Below, piece by piece: positions 36,876 through 47,500 of a DNA stretch of 64,000 bases (its first letter is position 1; each line of letters opens with the position of its first letter). Both the position numbers and the translations under genes were made by a program. Location of the stretch: assembly GCF_017377855.1 (NCBI RefSeq), contig NZ_JAFREP010000003.1, positions 186,001 through 250,000 of the forward strand, read 5' to 3'. The notes beneath the pieces were generated by a model. That model ran no database searches, was not told where the DNA came from, and saw only the letters and a program-made list of their open reading frames with translations. The DNA is from Acanthopleuribacter pedis. GTDB lineage: Bacteria; Acidobacteriota; Holophagae; Acanthopleuribacterales; Acanthopleuribacteraceae.

Positions 36876-39173
36876 CTATTGATGAACAATGCGGCCTTGA
36901 AGCACCGTCATCGCAACCTTGGCTTCGCGAATTTGGGCCGGACTCAGTTGGGTTAAATCCGCGCCCATAATGGCGAAGTCCGCCGACTTACCCACTTCCA
37001 GTGAACCGGTGATTCCATCTAAACCCAGTGCCTTGGCGGCGTTGATCGTGTAGGCGTTTATTGCTTGGCGCAGGGTCAATGAACCTTCTTCCACGGTGTA
37101 GGAGATGGCAATCATTGGCGAAACGGGATTAACCGTCCAATCGCTGCTGAGCACCACGTTGGCGCCCGCTGCCGACAGCTCCTTTACCGGGTGAAACAGG
37201 ACTTCCGCCGTGCGTTGCGCCCCTAGGATCTCATCCAAACCCGAGGCCCGTTCCTGGTGGCTGAAGGAGGCGTGGGCCACTTGGATATCGGCATCAACAT
37301 TCAAGGCCGCGAATCGGGGCACCTCGGCCGGGTCCATAATGGTGAGGTGGGTTAGGTTGTATTTCAGCGCCGACCCTTCACCGCGCACGACTTCTATCGC
37401 ATTCATCGCCTCGCGGATCCCCAAATCACCGATGGCATGAATGTGGGCGCCGTAGCCCAGCGACTGTAATTCACGCAACCAGGTGACCATGGCGGCATCG
37501 TTGATGTAATTGAGGCCATTGGGGAATCCCGGAAAATAGGTGCTGACAAAGGGTTGGATCACCCGACAGGTTCCGTACTCGGCGATGCCGTCGATGTACA
37601 TTTTGACCTGGTTCACAATCAGCAGTTGGTTGATGTCGTTTTGGAAAGCCGTTCTGAGAAAAGGGCGTTGTTCGTCGCGATTGAGTTCGGGATAAATCCA
37701 GGGTCGCAGCGAGACCCGCGCGGAAAGATCGCCGTTTTTTTCTACCGATTGCCAGGCCTCGAACATACCGCGTCGCCAGTAGGTGCGACCGTCGCCGATG
37801 GTGGTGATGCCGTTTTCCGAGGCGATGGCGAGCCCGTTCAAAATGCCTTGATAGAAAAGATCGAATCGGCCCGCCAGACTGTTAACGGCTGCTTCCATGA
37901 CCACATCACCCGCGTTGTCCATCAGGATCCCGGTGGGGTTACCTTCTTCGTCCTTCATGATAATGCCGCCCGCGGGGTGGGGCGTATTGGCGTCAAAACC
38001 AACCGCGGCAAGCGCGCGGCTGTTCACGAACATCGCGTGGGAGGTGTAATCCATGATGATGGCGGGGTTGTTGGGAAAAATGGCGTCGAGTACTTCCAGC
38101 GGGAAGCGGTCGGTTTCCATGGCTTCGGCTTCCAGCAAAAAGTCGCCGCCGTAACCGATGACCCACTGCCCGTCGTTCAAGGTGCCCGCGCAATCGGTCA
38201 ATACCCGAGCTTGTGCCGCGAGGGTCATGCCACGTTCGGGAAAACAACCCACCTCGCCGCCTTCACCCACGTGGTTGTGGTTGTCGATAAATCCCGGCAA
38301 CAGCATTTTTCCCGCCAGGTCGATGACCCGCGTATTGGGGCCGATCCAACCTGCCACATCCGCGTCGCTTCCGAGAAAGGCGATCTTCCCGTCCAAGACC
38401 GCGACGGCCTGGTGGTTGGTTGCCGCGTACACCAAACCGTTGCGAAATACCAAATCGGCTTTGGCTTGTGGATTGGGGACCGTGCTCAGCGGTTCGGCCG
38501 CGGCCATGGCGGGTTCGCGTTGACTGTTAAAAATAAAAACCGAGCCGATCAGGGGTAAATCACTTTCGGCTACCAGGAACAAGTCCCCCTGCAGGTTGGG
38601 GAAAAGCCCCCGTACCAAGGTGGTGTAGGGCGTGAAGCCGGGTGCGACCGTTACCGGGTCGGCTTGGAAGCGGGAACCGTTTTGGTAGGCGTAAAAGGTG
38701 ACCGTCGCCGTTTCGCTGTTGCCGTTAACCACCACGGGTGCCGAAAACTGATCCGCCGTGCTCGGTGTGTAAGCGAACAATAGGATGCGTGAAGCGACCG
38801 AGGCCGCGATTGCGTTGGTTTGCCCCGGTGAATCGCCCGAGCCGCTCGCGGTACCGCGCACCACAAAACCGGCGCGAATTCCGTCTTGCTCGCTTTGAAT
38901 GCGTACCGCTTGACCCGGGCCGTCGCCGAGCGTTGGAAAGGCGTCACGCGGGTCCAATACCGCCTGGGACAAAGGTTCCAGGGAAAGGGTGACCTGATGA
39001 CTTTCGCCGTCGGGTCGCGTCGACTGAAGCGAAACCGTCACCGTTTGGGTGTTGAGGTTGTTGACCACAATGGTTGAGCGGAACTCGGCGTTGTTGGTTG
39101 CCCAGGGAATCACCAAATCCGTGGCGGCCCAAACCGATTGCATCAACAAAAATACCCAAATCCATCGTCCCAT
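36876..39173 (-). CDS. Secreted YtcJ-like amidohydrolase with N-terminal beta module
   Basis: 765 residues; GGAGGA precedes ATG 39173. Signal peptide (RWIWVFLLMQSVWA), then residues about 18-235 form a beta-rich module (VIPWATNNAEFRSTIVVNN; second repeat ending VFIFNSQREPAM) shared with the M28 peptidase. The amidohydrolase domain starts near 240 (DLVFRNGLVYAA) with the metal motif GFIDNHNHVGEGG, a second His region GAHIHAIGDLGIREAM, THLTIMDPAEV and VVLSSDWTVNPVSP, and ends with the composite strand FAIMG. YtcJ-like enzymes hydrolyse amide or ester bonds of uncertain substrates. An exported version with a fused module is unusual. Confidence 0.85.
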   Translation of the reverse strand: MGRWIWVFLLMQSVWAATDLVIPWATNNAEFRSTIVVNNLNTQTVTVSLQSTRPDGESHQVTLSLEPLSQAVLDPRDAFPTLGDGPGQAVRIQSEQDGIRAGFVVRGTASGSGDSPGQTNAIAASVASRILLFAYTPSTADQFSAPVVVNGNSETATVTFYAYQNGSRFQADPVTVAPGFTPYTTLVRGLFPNLQGDLFLVAESDLPLIGSVFIFNSQREPAMAAAEPLSTVPNPQAKADLVFRNGLVYAATNHQAVAVLDGKIAFLGSDADVAGWIGPNTRVIDLAGKMLLPGFIDNHNHVGEGGEVGCFPERGMTLAAQARVLTDCAGTLNDGQWVIGYGGDFLLEAEAMETDRFPLEVLDAIFPNNPAIIMDYTSHAMFVNSRALAAVGFDANTPHPAGGIIMKDEEGNPTGILMDNAGDVVMEAAVNSLAGRFDLFYQGILNGLAIASENGITTIGDGRTYWRRGMFEAWQSVEKNGDLSARVSLRPWIYPELNRDEQRPFLRTAFQNDINQLLIVNQVKMYIDGIAEYGTCRVIQPFVSTYFPGFPNGLNYINDAAMVTWLRELQSLGYGAHIHAIGDLGIREAMNAIEVVRGEGSALKYNLTHLTIMDPAEVPRFAALNVDADIQVAHASFSHQERASGLDEILGAQRTAEVLFHPVKELSAAGANVVLSSDWTVNPVSPMIAISYTVEEGSLTLRQAINAYTINAAKALGLDGITGSLEVGKSADFAIMGADLTQLSPAQIREAKVAMTVLQGRIVHQ

Positions 39174-39314
39174 GACGTATTCCTCCGATTCGAAAAGTTG
39201 TCGCGCCCTGTTATTTACCTATCGGGCACTTTTGGGTCCGGCGTGACATCCGCGACCTCATTAACAACTTAAATCGGGTCATTCTCTCGGGACAGGCTCC
39301 TTACAAAGACTTAC

Positions 39315-39339
39315 AAAAAGGCCGCCCATCGGGGCGGCC
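39315..39339 (-). terminator. Terminator of the copper-monooxygenase gene
   Basis: Stem GGCCGCCC (39320-39327) with GGGCGGCC (39332-39339), four-base loop; plus-strand A-run 39315-39319 gives the T-run on the minus strand. It lies 8 bp after the stop. Confidence 0.85.
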
Positions 39340-39346
39340 CACGTTT

Positions 39347-41404
39347 TTATCGGGGTTTGGGTTCCAAGGGGGTGGTTCCCGCGTCACATTTCTTCCAGGG
39401 TTTCACCGCGTCGCCTTTGCGACAACAAGACGGCAGTTTGTTCAGCGGGTTGGTGCGCCGTTTCTCCAAGTTGACCCCGGCCGCGTTGACCTTCATCGGC
39501 CATTCCCAACGGCTTTTCTCGTCGGTGATGTCGAAGGGCGCCACCACGCCGATAAAGGCCAGTGCCATTTCATCCGTGGTCGCGTCACCCCAGCGAACCG
39601 GCAACGGTGGGTTGTTGGGGTTATAGGGGTTTTGCGCCGAATTGTCGAACACGCAGTTCAGCGTGATCGTGGAACCCGGCTCAATGCGCACCGCATCTTG
39701 ATAGGAATAGAACTTTTGCCAATTGAAATCCCACTTGGGGATGTCGATCAAACATTGTTCGCCGCCGGCGTTGTCGGTGGTTGAAACCGTCACTGATTTA
39801 CCCAGCAAGTGCATGTGCGGCATGACCACAAACAAGTCCAGCCACACAAAGTTGGGCAAGGTCAGCGATTCGGAAACCACATAATCACTTGCGCCGGCGG
39901 GGATGACAAAATCCTCGTTGAGCAAGGGCAACAAAAAGAGCTCTTTTTCGTGGGGCGTTTCGGACAGGTACAGACCGAATTGGGTTTGATCAAATCCCGC
40001 GGTGCCGCTGTAGTGGTAGTGAACCTGCATCACAATGGTGGTGTTGGGTTCGATCCTCATGCCGATGTTGTCACCGAAAAACTGTGGATCCGAGCCTGGC
40101 GCCCAACCGCCGAGCATGCGGACTTCCTCGGTTTCGGGGCCGCCGAAGCAGGTGTAACCCGGACCGCTTTCGCTTAAATCCAGGGCTTCGCCCTCGTTGG
40201 TGGTGACGGCGTACAAGATCACGTGATGCACAAACTCAAGGCTGCCTGGCAGGATTTCAAGTCCTTCTAAATACAGGGTTTCACGGTTGTTGAGGGGGAT
40301 CGGGAAACAGCGGTAGTCGTCAGGGCCGGGTTTGAATTCGTAGGCCTCGTTATAGGTAAAGGTTTGCGTGGGGGTGCCGCCGCGCCAGGCAATGTCGCCC
40401 GCGGGTTCGAAGATGGGCGCACGTTGGGGAGGACCCTGATCCAGATCCGCCGCCAGCCAGGCCAGGAGCATGTCTTTTTCGGCCGGGTCTAAGGCCTGTA
40501 CCCCTTTAAATTCAGAACATTCCGTCGAAGCCTTCCAGGGTGGCATTCTTCCCTCGCTCACCTCCAATTGCATGAGGTCGGGATAGGTCACCGTCTCGCT
40601 GTAGTTGGTTAGGGGGAAGGGGCCGATGCCGCCATTTTGGTGGCAAGTTGCGCATTTGCGATTGATAATGCGGCTGATTTGGTTGCTGTAGGTGAGCTTG
40701 GCCGCCGCGGGCAGATTGCGGTCCAGGGCCAGTTCCGTGAGGACCGAAACGCCGCTGCCGGGTAAGGTCCCGCGCAAGCCCATCGCCACCAAACCTGCCG
40801 GGGCGCGCGCCGCGATGAAGCCGTCGCCGGCCACGTTTTCGCTGAACAAATTGGCGGGAACCGCAACCCACTTGGCCTTAGGCGCAAGTGTGAAACGCAG
40901 CGTTTCGCCCGTGTTGCCGCTCGGGTCGTGGGCGGATAGTTGAAAGGTGAGGGGTTCTTCGCCGGGATTAACCAAGACCAAGCCGTCAAAGGCGCCGCTT
41001 TGGTTGACCGGCAGGAAACGCACGCTAGCGGTTAAACTTTCCTGGGCCGAAACCGTTGCCGGCAAGACACTGCCGCCGGTGGTTTGGTAGGAGGCGGAGA
41101 CCTTGACGTTGTCGCCGGCCGAAATGCGCAGGTGGGAAACGGCGACGCCATTCCATTGGAGGGCGTCGCGGGTTAGATCAAGCCGTTGCCCGGCGGGTAC
41201 CGTGACCTCGCGGGCGGCATCCGCCAAGAGCAGGCCGCCCGCATCATACGCGGTAATTTTGGCGACGAAGTCGTTTTCATAGTCGCCGTTGATTAGGTGG
41301 AGGGTGGTGGCAAAACCGCCGGTTTCGGCCGTGTAATGGGGAATCCAGGGCTCAGCCGCCCAGCACAGCCCCGTCATAAAAACCAAGAACCAAGAACATC
41401 TCAT
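39347..41404 (-). CDS. Secreted copper type II monooxygenase-like protein with haem-binding CxxCH
   Basis: 685 residues from ATG 41404 (GGAGCGATTCG upstream). Signal peptide (RCSWFLVFMTGLCWA), then a beta-rich module (about 18-230) like those in neighbouring exported enzymes. Near residue 250 is RKCATCHQNGGIGPFPLTN, a c-type haem site of the kind found in cytochrome/monooxygenase fusions. From about 330 the peptidylglycine-monooxygenase fold shows LEFVHHVILYAV (copper A), VMQVHYHYS, MPHMHLLGKS (copper B His pair) and TDEMALAF (copper B Met). Such proteins hydroxylate or oxidise unknown substrates in the envelope using copper and a reductant. Confidence 0.82.
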   Translation of the reverse strand: MRCSWFLVFMTGLCWAAEPWIPHYTAETGGFATTLHLINGDYENDFVAKITAYDAGGLLLADAAREVTVPAGQRLDLTRDALQWNGVAVSHLRISAGDNVKVSASYQTTGGSVLPATVSAQESLTASVRFLPVNQSGAFDGLVLVNPGEEPLTFQLSAHDPSGNTGETLRFTLAPKAKWVAVPANLFSENVAGDGFIAARAPAGLVAMGLRGTLPGSGVSVLTELALDRNLPAAAKLTYSNQISRIINRKCATCHQNGGIGPFPLTNYSETVTYPDLMQLEVSEGRMPPWKASTECSEFKGVQALDPAEKDMLLAWLAADLDQGPPQRAPIFEPAGDIAWRGGTPTQTFTYNEAYEFKPGPDDYRCFPIPLNNRETLYLEGLEILPGSLEFVHHVILYAVTTNEGEALDLSESGPGYTCFGGPETEEVRMLGGWAPGSDPQFFGDNIGMRIEPNTTIVMQVHYHYSGTAGFDQTQFGLYLSETPHEKELFLLPLLNEDFVIPAGASDYVVSESLTLPNFVWLDLFVVMPHMHLLGKSVTVSTTDNAGGEQCLIDIPKWDFNWQKFYSYQDAVRIEPGSTITLNCVFDNSAQNPYNPNNPPLPVRWGDATTDEMALAFIGVVAPFDITDEKSRWEWPMKVNAAGVNLEKRRTNPLNKLPSCCRKGDAVKPWKKCDAGTTPLEPKPR

Positions 41405-41896
41405 CGAATCGCTCCAAATTGGGCACGGGTCAAAAGCCCGGCTAATGGTATTTGCTTCACATGCACATGTGTCCTCAGCACGTTTTTCGCGGTGACCACG
41501 ATCAAAGCGCATGACGGGACCTTCGGTTGCAGCAGGAAGGTGAGCGGGACCTCATCCGGCCGATCACGGCGGGAGATCACAAAAACGGTCCGGCGAAGCG
41601 GCCCGCTTTTCTTGTCTACGGCGTTGCGAAAGCGCGCTGAGAAAAACGGTTTGCCTTGGGGAACCGGTGCCGAACGGAAAAAGGGCATGCCTATAACCTA
41701 AGAAGCGCGATAACTCGCGGTGGTTTTGACTAAACCTCTGGGCTACAACGGCCTGTGAAAATGCTCACCGCACCCAGCGGGTGCGCTTCCGCTTTTCCCA
41801 AGCCATTTCGCTCCAGATCTTTAGCCAAACCCCCTCGCTCTTATCGCGCCTCTTAGGTATAAGTGGCCGGGCGCGATGAAAATCCTTCGGACTTTT
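41405..41896. other. 492-bp gap holding MITE-like copy 2
   Basis: No gene. The stretch 41696-41858 is the second MITE-like element. The promoter of the copper-monooxygenase gene should lie near 41410-41500. Confidence 0.55.
41696..41858. mobile_element. MITE-like element, copy 2 (163 bp)
   Basis: Terminal inverted repeats ACCTAAGAAGCGCGATAA (41696-41713) and TTATCGCGCCTCTTAGGT (41841-41858) match at 17 of 18 positions. ATA flanks both sides, consistent with a 3-bp target duplication. It aligns along its length with copy 1 at 13141-13307 and encodes no protein. It sits 38 bp beyond the stop of the LytTR regulator. Confidence 0.75.
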
Positions 41897-42586
41897 TTAT
41901 TTTTTAAGGAAGGGGATCAAATTAGCCTTATAGGTTCGCCCGACCGGTAATTCCCGTTCACCCAGTTGCAAGGCGCCGGCGCGCACCGCGCTAATTGCCG
42001 CAACCGCCACAATATAAGAGCGATGGATACGTACGAAGGCGTCATCCGGCAGTTGTTCCGCCATCGCCGATATTTTTTCCAGGGTCATCAACCGCCGGTC
42101 GGCCAAATGAACGATGCAGTAATTGCGGCAGGCTTCGATGTAGTGGATCTCGTGGAGCGGCACTTGATGGTGGGTTTTGTCGTCTTTGACCACCAGCGTT
42201 TGCGGTACTTCCGGCGCGCCTGCCTCCGGCTCCGGCGCAAGGCGGGCGCGGACCTTTTCCACCGCTTTTAGAAAACGCGCCATGCCGAAGGGTTTCAGCA
42301 GGTAATCGCAGACATCGAAATCGTAACTTTCCAGCGCGTATTCACGGTGTGCCGAAATAATCACCACCAAGGGGCGCTGTTGCAGGGTACGCAGCAAATC
42401 AAACCCGCCCAGCTTGGGCATTTGCACGTCCAGAAAAAGCACATCGACGGGTTCTTTGGCCAGCAGATTCAGGGCTTGCACGCCGTCATAACAATTGCCC
42501 ACCGATTCCATGAAATCCAATTCGCGGCAGTAGCCGGCGATAATTTGGTGGGTAATCGGTTCATCGTCAATGACCAAATACCTCAT
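41897..42586 (-). CDS. LytTR-family response regulator
   Basis: 229 residues from ATG 42586, which overlaps the kinase stop codon (ATGA). The receiver domain has VIDDEP at the start, the phospho-acceptor in DVLFLDVQMP and the C-terminal KPF motif (YLLKPFGMARF). A LytTR DNA-binding domain follows from about 135 (HEIHYIEACRNYCIVHLADRR … FVRIHRSYIV … LPVGRTYKANL). It should bind direct repeats in target promoters when phosphorylated by the upstream kinase. Confidence 0.93.
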   Translation of the reverse strand: MRYLVIDDEPITHQIIAGYCRELDFMESVGNCYDGVQALNLLAKEPVDVLFLDVQMPKLGGFDLLRTLQQRPLVVIISAHREYALESYDFDVCDYLLKPFGMARFLKAVEKVRARLAPEPEAGAPEVPQTLVVKDDKTHHQVPLHEIHYIEACRNYCIVHLADRRLMTLEKISAMAEQLPDDAFVRIHRSYIVAVAAISAVRAGALQLGERELPVGRTYKANLIPFLKK

Positions 42587-43398
42587 AGCGCCCCCAGTCT
42601 CAAGGCGGCGTGGAAGACGTCGCCCTCGCGGCGCAGTACACATGCATCGGGGCGTGGTCCGTACAAGAGTTCCAGGCGACGACGCAAATTGGCCAAACCG
42701 ATGCCAGGCTTGCCCGGCGCGCTGTCCGTCGCCACATTGTTGCGAATCTCGAAGCGAACCTCGCGGGAATCGGCCTGCACATCCAGGGTAATCCAGGCCG
42801 CCTCGCCCAATTTTGCCACGCCGTGTTTAAATGCATTTTCCAGCAGGACGACCGCCATGAGGGGCGGCAGGCGTACCTGGTCGTCCGCGACCGATTCGGT
42901 CACCTGAATATCGATTTGATCGCCAAACCGCATTTGGTTCAATTCAATGTAGTGGTGTAGGTACGCCAATTCATCGCACAGCGCGACTTGATCCTTGCGA
43001 CCCTCGTAAATCGTGAAGCGCATCATGTCGGAGAGTTTCAGAATCATCTCAGGTGCTTGCGGCGATTGGGCCAGGGTTAAGCCGTAAAGATTGTTCAGGG
43101 TGTTGAAGAAGAAATGAGGGTTGATTTGGTTTTTGAGCATCAACACCTCCGCCCGCAACGATTCTTCGCGCAGGCTTTGTAATTTGTCCCGTTGGCTCGC
43201 GCGTTTGCTGATCAAGTAGCTGATGGGGATCAGTAATGCCAGCGTGAGGTAAACCAGCAGGAGATCACGGGCGCCCACGTGTTGCAGGGTCAACGCGCCC
43301 AGCAGGTATCCGACAAACCCCAATGACGCTTTCCAGGCTTCCAAACACAACCCCCGATGTTTTTGACGATGTTTTTGAATTGGTTCCCAGTCTGCCAT
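42583..43398 (-). CDS. LytS/YpdA-type sensor histidine kinase
   Basis: 271 residues. Two or so hydrophobic segments (about 22-42 and 45-66: ASLGFVGYLLGALTL, LLLVYLTLALLIPISYLI) precede the His_kinase domain with NQINPHFFFNTLNNLYGL (phospho-His) and the ATPase domain VVLLENAFKHGV … GIGLANLRRRLELLYG. It overlaps the LytTR regulator by 4 bp, so the pair is one two-component system. The sensor part is tiny, so the signal is probably membrane state or a partner protein. It is divergent from the ABC genes, which may be its targets. Confidence 0.92.
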   Translation of the reverse strand: MADWEPIQKHRQKHRGLCLEAWKASLGFVGYLLGALTLQHVGARDLLLVYLTLALLIPISYLISKRASQRDKLQSLREESLRAEVLMLKNQINPHFFFNTLNNLYGLTLAQSPQAPEMILKLSDMMRFTIYEGRKDQVALCDELAYLHHYIELNQMRFGDQIDIQVTESVADDQVRLPPLMAVVLLENAFKHGVAKLGEAAWITLDVQADSREVRFEIRNNVATDSAPGKPGIGLANLRRRLELLYGPRPDACVLRREGDVFHAALRLGAL

Positions 43399-43669
43399 GG
43401 AGGGGTTGTTCGTCTCAAGAGCGCGCGGACCAACGACCGATTATTTAGGACGAACGACCGTCGCAATCCAGCCAAACCCCGTGGAACACCGGTGAAGTCG
43501 TCTGGGGTGCGCTTGAAAACGGTGGTTGGTCCGCTTTTTTGACGGTTGGGGTCGTTGGTCATCTTTCCCCGGTCGTTCGTCCAAATCCGCCGGCGGTTCC
43601 AGTTTGGACCGCGTAGGTTAGGGCATGACAGGCCGCGATTATAGGTAAGTCGGCCGGCAAGGAGACCGC

Positions 43670-44566
43670 ATGTTATCGATTACCCATCTGTCCAAAACCT
43701 ATCCCGGCGGGGTGCGCGCCCTGGACGGCGTTACCCTCGACATCGGCACCGGTATTTTCGGTTTGCTCGGCCCCAACGGCGCGGGCAAGTCGACCCTAAT
43801 GCGCACCATCGCCGCCTTACAGGAACCCGATCAAGGCTCCATTCTTTGGGATGGAACCGACATCGTGCGTTACCCGCACCTGGTTCGCCAGGTTCTCGGT
43901 TACCTGCCCCAGGATTTTGGGGTTTATCCCAAAATCTCGGCCGAGCGCTTGCTGGATCACATGGCCGTGCTCAAAGGGTTGCGCGACAAAAAAGAACGCC
44001 GTCGTCAGGTCGATGAACTGCTCGAACGCACCAACCTTGCCTGGTGCCGTCGCCAGGCCGTGGCCCAGTTTTCGGGCGGCATGCGCCAGCGGTTCGGCAT
44101 CGCCCAGGCCCTGTTGGGTGACCCGCGACTGATCATTGTCGACGAACCCACCGCCGGCTTGGACCCGGAAGAACGCAACCGTTTCCACAATCTGTTGGGT
44201 GAAATCGGTGAGAACATTACCATTGTGCTGTCGACCCATATTGTCGAGGATGTGCGGCGTTTGTGTGGCAAAGCCGCGGTCATGGCCGGCGGCAAAGTGC
44301 TGTTGGAAGGGCGTCCCGATCACCTCGTGGAACAACTTCAAGGGCGGGTCTGGCGCCGTTCCGCCGCCCGCGCCGACCTGCCCCAATGGCGCCAACGCCA
44401 TCGGGTGCTTAGTGACCGCTTGGAAGCTGGGCGGTGTTTTATCCGCGTGTTGGCCGACCACCAACCCGAGGCCGGCTTCGAGCCTTGCCCGGCCCATTTG
44501 GAGGACGCGTACTTCGCCGCGTTGGCCGCGCACGAAGGGGAGGTGGCCGTATGTTCCGCGACCTAG
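43670..44566 (+). CDS. ABC transporter ATP-binding protein
   Basis: 298 residues. Walker A GPNGAGKST, Q-loop LPQDFG, signature FSGGMRQRFG, Walker B LIIVDEPTAGLD and switch His in STHIVED are all present. The C-terminal 80 residues are an accessory domain. AAGGAG precedes ATG 43670. It overlaps the next gene by 16 bp, so it powers the permease encoded there, as in the CcmA/NatA-like subfamily. Substrate unknown. Confidence 0.95.
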   Translation: MLSITHLSKTYPGGVRALDGVTLDIGTGIFGLLGPNGAGKSTLMRTIAALQEPDQGSILWDGTDIVRYPHLVRQVLGYLPQDFGVYPKISAERLLDHMAVLKGLRDKKERRRQVDELLERTNLAWCRRQAVAQFSGGMRQRFGIAQALLGDPRLIIVDEPTAGLDPEERNRFHNLLGEIGENITIVLSTHIVEDVRRLCGKAAVMAGGKVLLEGRPDHLVEQLQGRVWRRSAARADLPQWRQRHRVLSDRLEAGRCFIRVLADHQPEAGFEPCPAHLEDAYFAALAAHEGEVAVCSAT

Positions 44567-47500
44567 TCCGTTTTGAATTGGGCTACCAATTTAGCCAAAC
44601 CCTGATCCGTGTTGCCGTGGCGGCCTTTTTCTTGCTCGGTTTTTTCCTTGGGTACACCCTCTATGCCGGTCCCAACGTATACCGACTCGCTCCCATCGCG
44701 ATTGCGCAGGGGATGGTGCTGCTCTCGCTTTCCTCCTTTTTCGGGCTCGCGCTGTTCACCGGCAACGCCGTGTTGCGCGACCGAACTCACGGCATGGAGC
44801 CCTTGGTTCACACCACCCCGGTTACCTTTTTCTCGTTTCTTTCCAGCCGCTTGCTCGGGTTGATTGTCGTCGTGTTTTTGGTCGTCGGCTTGGCCGGGCT
44901 CGGTATGGTGATCGGCGGTACCTTGCCCTCGCCCCACGGCGCGGAAGTAGGGCCGTTGCGGATCAGTGCCTTTTTGTCCGCGTTTTTTACCTTCACCGTC
45001 CCCAACGTGTTCCTCGGGTTGAGCCTGTTATTTTGCGTGGCGACCCTTTGTCGCGGCCAGATCGCTGTTTATGTGGCTGGGATCGCACTTTTCATTGTGT
45101 ACATCGTGGGCTCCATGCTGAGCAATTCGCCCGTCATGGCCCAATCCAAACAGCTTTCAGCCGACGAAACCAAACTCGCCGTGCTGCTCGACCCTTTCGG
45201 TGTTTTCCCGCTGTACGAACAGGTTCGCTATTGGGATCTCGCCGCCAAAAATACCCAACTCATCCTATTGGAGGGTGACCTGCTCGCCAACCGATTGATT
45301 TGGATGACCGTGTCACTTGCGCTTTGCTGCATCGCCTACCGTTTCTTCCGCTTCCGCGAGGCCGCGACCACCGGCCGGACGCCCGCGATTGTCAACCGAC
45401 CCCTTGCCGTGTCGAGCTTCGCCGGGCTCCAACCCGTCCGCCCTCGCTTCGGCGGCGGTTTTGTCCTGCGTACGCTCTGCTCAAAAATTGCTGTTGACAT
45501 GCAGCTTATGGTGCGTGGCCTGCCCTTGTTGTTGCTGTCGTTGCTTTGCCTCTTCTTATTCGGCATGGTTTTGACCGAGGAGATGGGACGGGGCGATCTT
45601 GGGGTACCCCTTGCCGCCCGAGCCGCGCTGATCATTCCCGAACTGCAGGACCCGATGCGCATCCTCGGTCCTCTGGTGGTGATTTTCTTTACCGCCGAGT
45701 GGGCTTGGTTGGAACGAGAACACCGTTTCGACGGCATCGTTGACAGCAGCGCCGTACCCAGTGTCGTGCTTTGGGTCGCCAAGTGGCTCGGTCTCGGTTG
45801 CCTGATCCTGTTCCTCATCAGCCTCGCCGTCATGGTGGGTGCGGGCTACCAACTCGTGCGTGGTGCCGGCATTCACGACCTCTCAACCTACGCCCGCCTT
45901 TATGGGTTTGTTGGGTTCCCGCTGTGGTTTTTTGCGGGCTGGGTGCTCGCGCTCCAGAATTTCCTTCCCAACAAATACCTCGGCATGTTGGCCGGTGCCG
46001 GTTTGCTGGTCCTGGCCCGTGCGTTGCGCAACCTCTTCCAGTGGGAACTGTCCTTCCTGACGATGCCCTTTTTCCCCGCGCCCCATATGTCCGAAATGAC
46101 CGGCGGCGGTTACGGTGACGACGTCGCCTTTTGGGGAATGTTGCTCCATCTTGGCGCGGCCTTGCTCGTTGGCGCCGCCGCCTTGTTTTTCCTGCGTCGC
46201 GGCCACAAACGTCGCGCCTTTGGGGTCATGCGTCCGGTCGCCGTGCTTGCAGTGGTGGGTTTGACCGCCTTGGTGGCCTCGGCCGGCGTTGTTTTCTACA
46301 AAACCCACTTCGATATGCAGGTGGCAAGCGGCCATGAAATCGAAGCTTGGCGGGCGGGTTACGAAAAAACCTACCGCGCCACCGCCGACCGGCCCCAGCC
46401 CGTGTACCGCGCCGGCCGCGTTCAAGTGGATGTGTTCCCCGAACGTCGCCGTTACCAGGTCACCGCCACCTACAGGTTCATGAACCCCCACGCCCATGCT
46501 TTGGAGCAAATGACGCTCACCACCCCGCCCTTGCGGGGCCTGCGTTGCCGCACCCGTGTCGAAGGTGCCAATCGCAAGGATGTGGATTCGCGCTTCGGGG
46601 TGGAGACCTATGTTTTCGAAACGCCGTTACAACCGGGCGAAGAGGGACAACTTCATTTCGAGCTCACCGTAAAACAGTCTGGGTTTGGCAGCATGGACGG
46701 CGAACACTACGTCTTGCCGGGCGGGAGTTACATCGAGCTTAGCAAGTTTGTCCCGAATTTCGGCTACCTGGCCCACCTCGAATTGACCAACGACCCTTTG
46801 CGCCGCAAGTTCGGGTTACCGGCGCATTCCGGTTGGGGAAATGACGACGACAGCGACCCACCGACCCAACCCTGGTTTTCTCTTGAGTTAACCGCCTCGG
46901 CCCCGGCCGGATCGCGCGCGCTGAGCCTCGGCCGACTCGAGCGTGAATGGGAGAGCGACGGCCGTCATTTCAGTACCTTCCGCATCGACCAAATCAGCAG
47001 CCATTGGTATGCCTTGTCCGTCGGTGATTACGCCGTCGCGGAAACCACCGTCGACGACGTTCGGGTCGCCGTATGGTACCGACCCGGTCACGAGGCGAAT
47101 GTGCAAACCATGCTCGACGCCGCCGCCGGCGCGCTTTCCTACTTTCAAACCCACTGGGGCGAATATCCTTATCAAGATTTGCGCATTGTCGAGATCCCGG
47201 CATTCTCGGCGCGTTTTGGAGCCACCTCTTACGCCACCACCATTTTCGCTGTCGAAAGTCGCTTGTTCCTGTTGGACCAACAAGACGAGGACGCGTTTAA
47301 CATGGTCGGCCGAATCGTGGCCCATGAGGTCGGCCACCAGTGGTGGGGCGGCATGGTGAATCCGGCACCGGTCGCGGGGTACCGCATGCTGACCGAGGTG
47401 CTGTGTGAATACGCTGAGTCGGCCGTGTTCGCCGAATGGTACGGTTGGGACGAGGAGCGTTTTTACTTGGATGAAGTCGCCGCCAAGTATTTCTTTTTCA

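Noticed and set aside
37554..38558. 334-residue plus-strand frame
   Set aside because: Antisense to the amidohydrolase, His/Val/Asp-rich shadow composition.
41696..41858. Integron attC site
   Set aside because: Ends lack the conserved core triplets, no integron integrase nearby, and 3-bp flanking duplications point to transposition.
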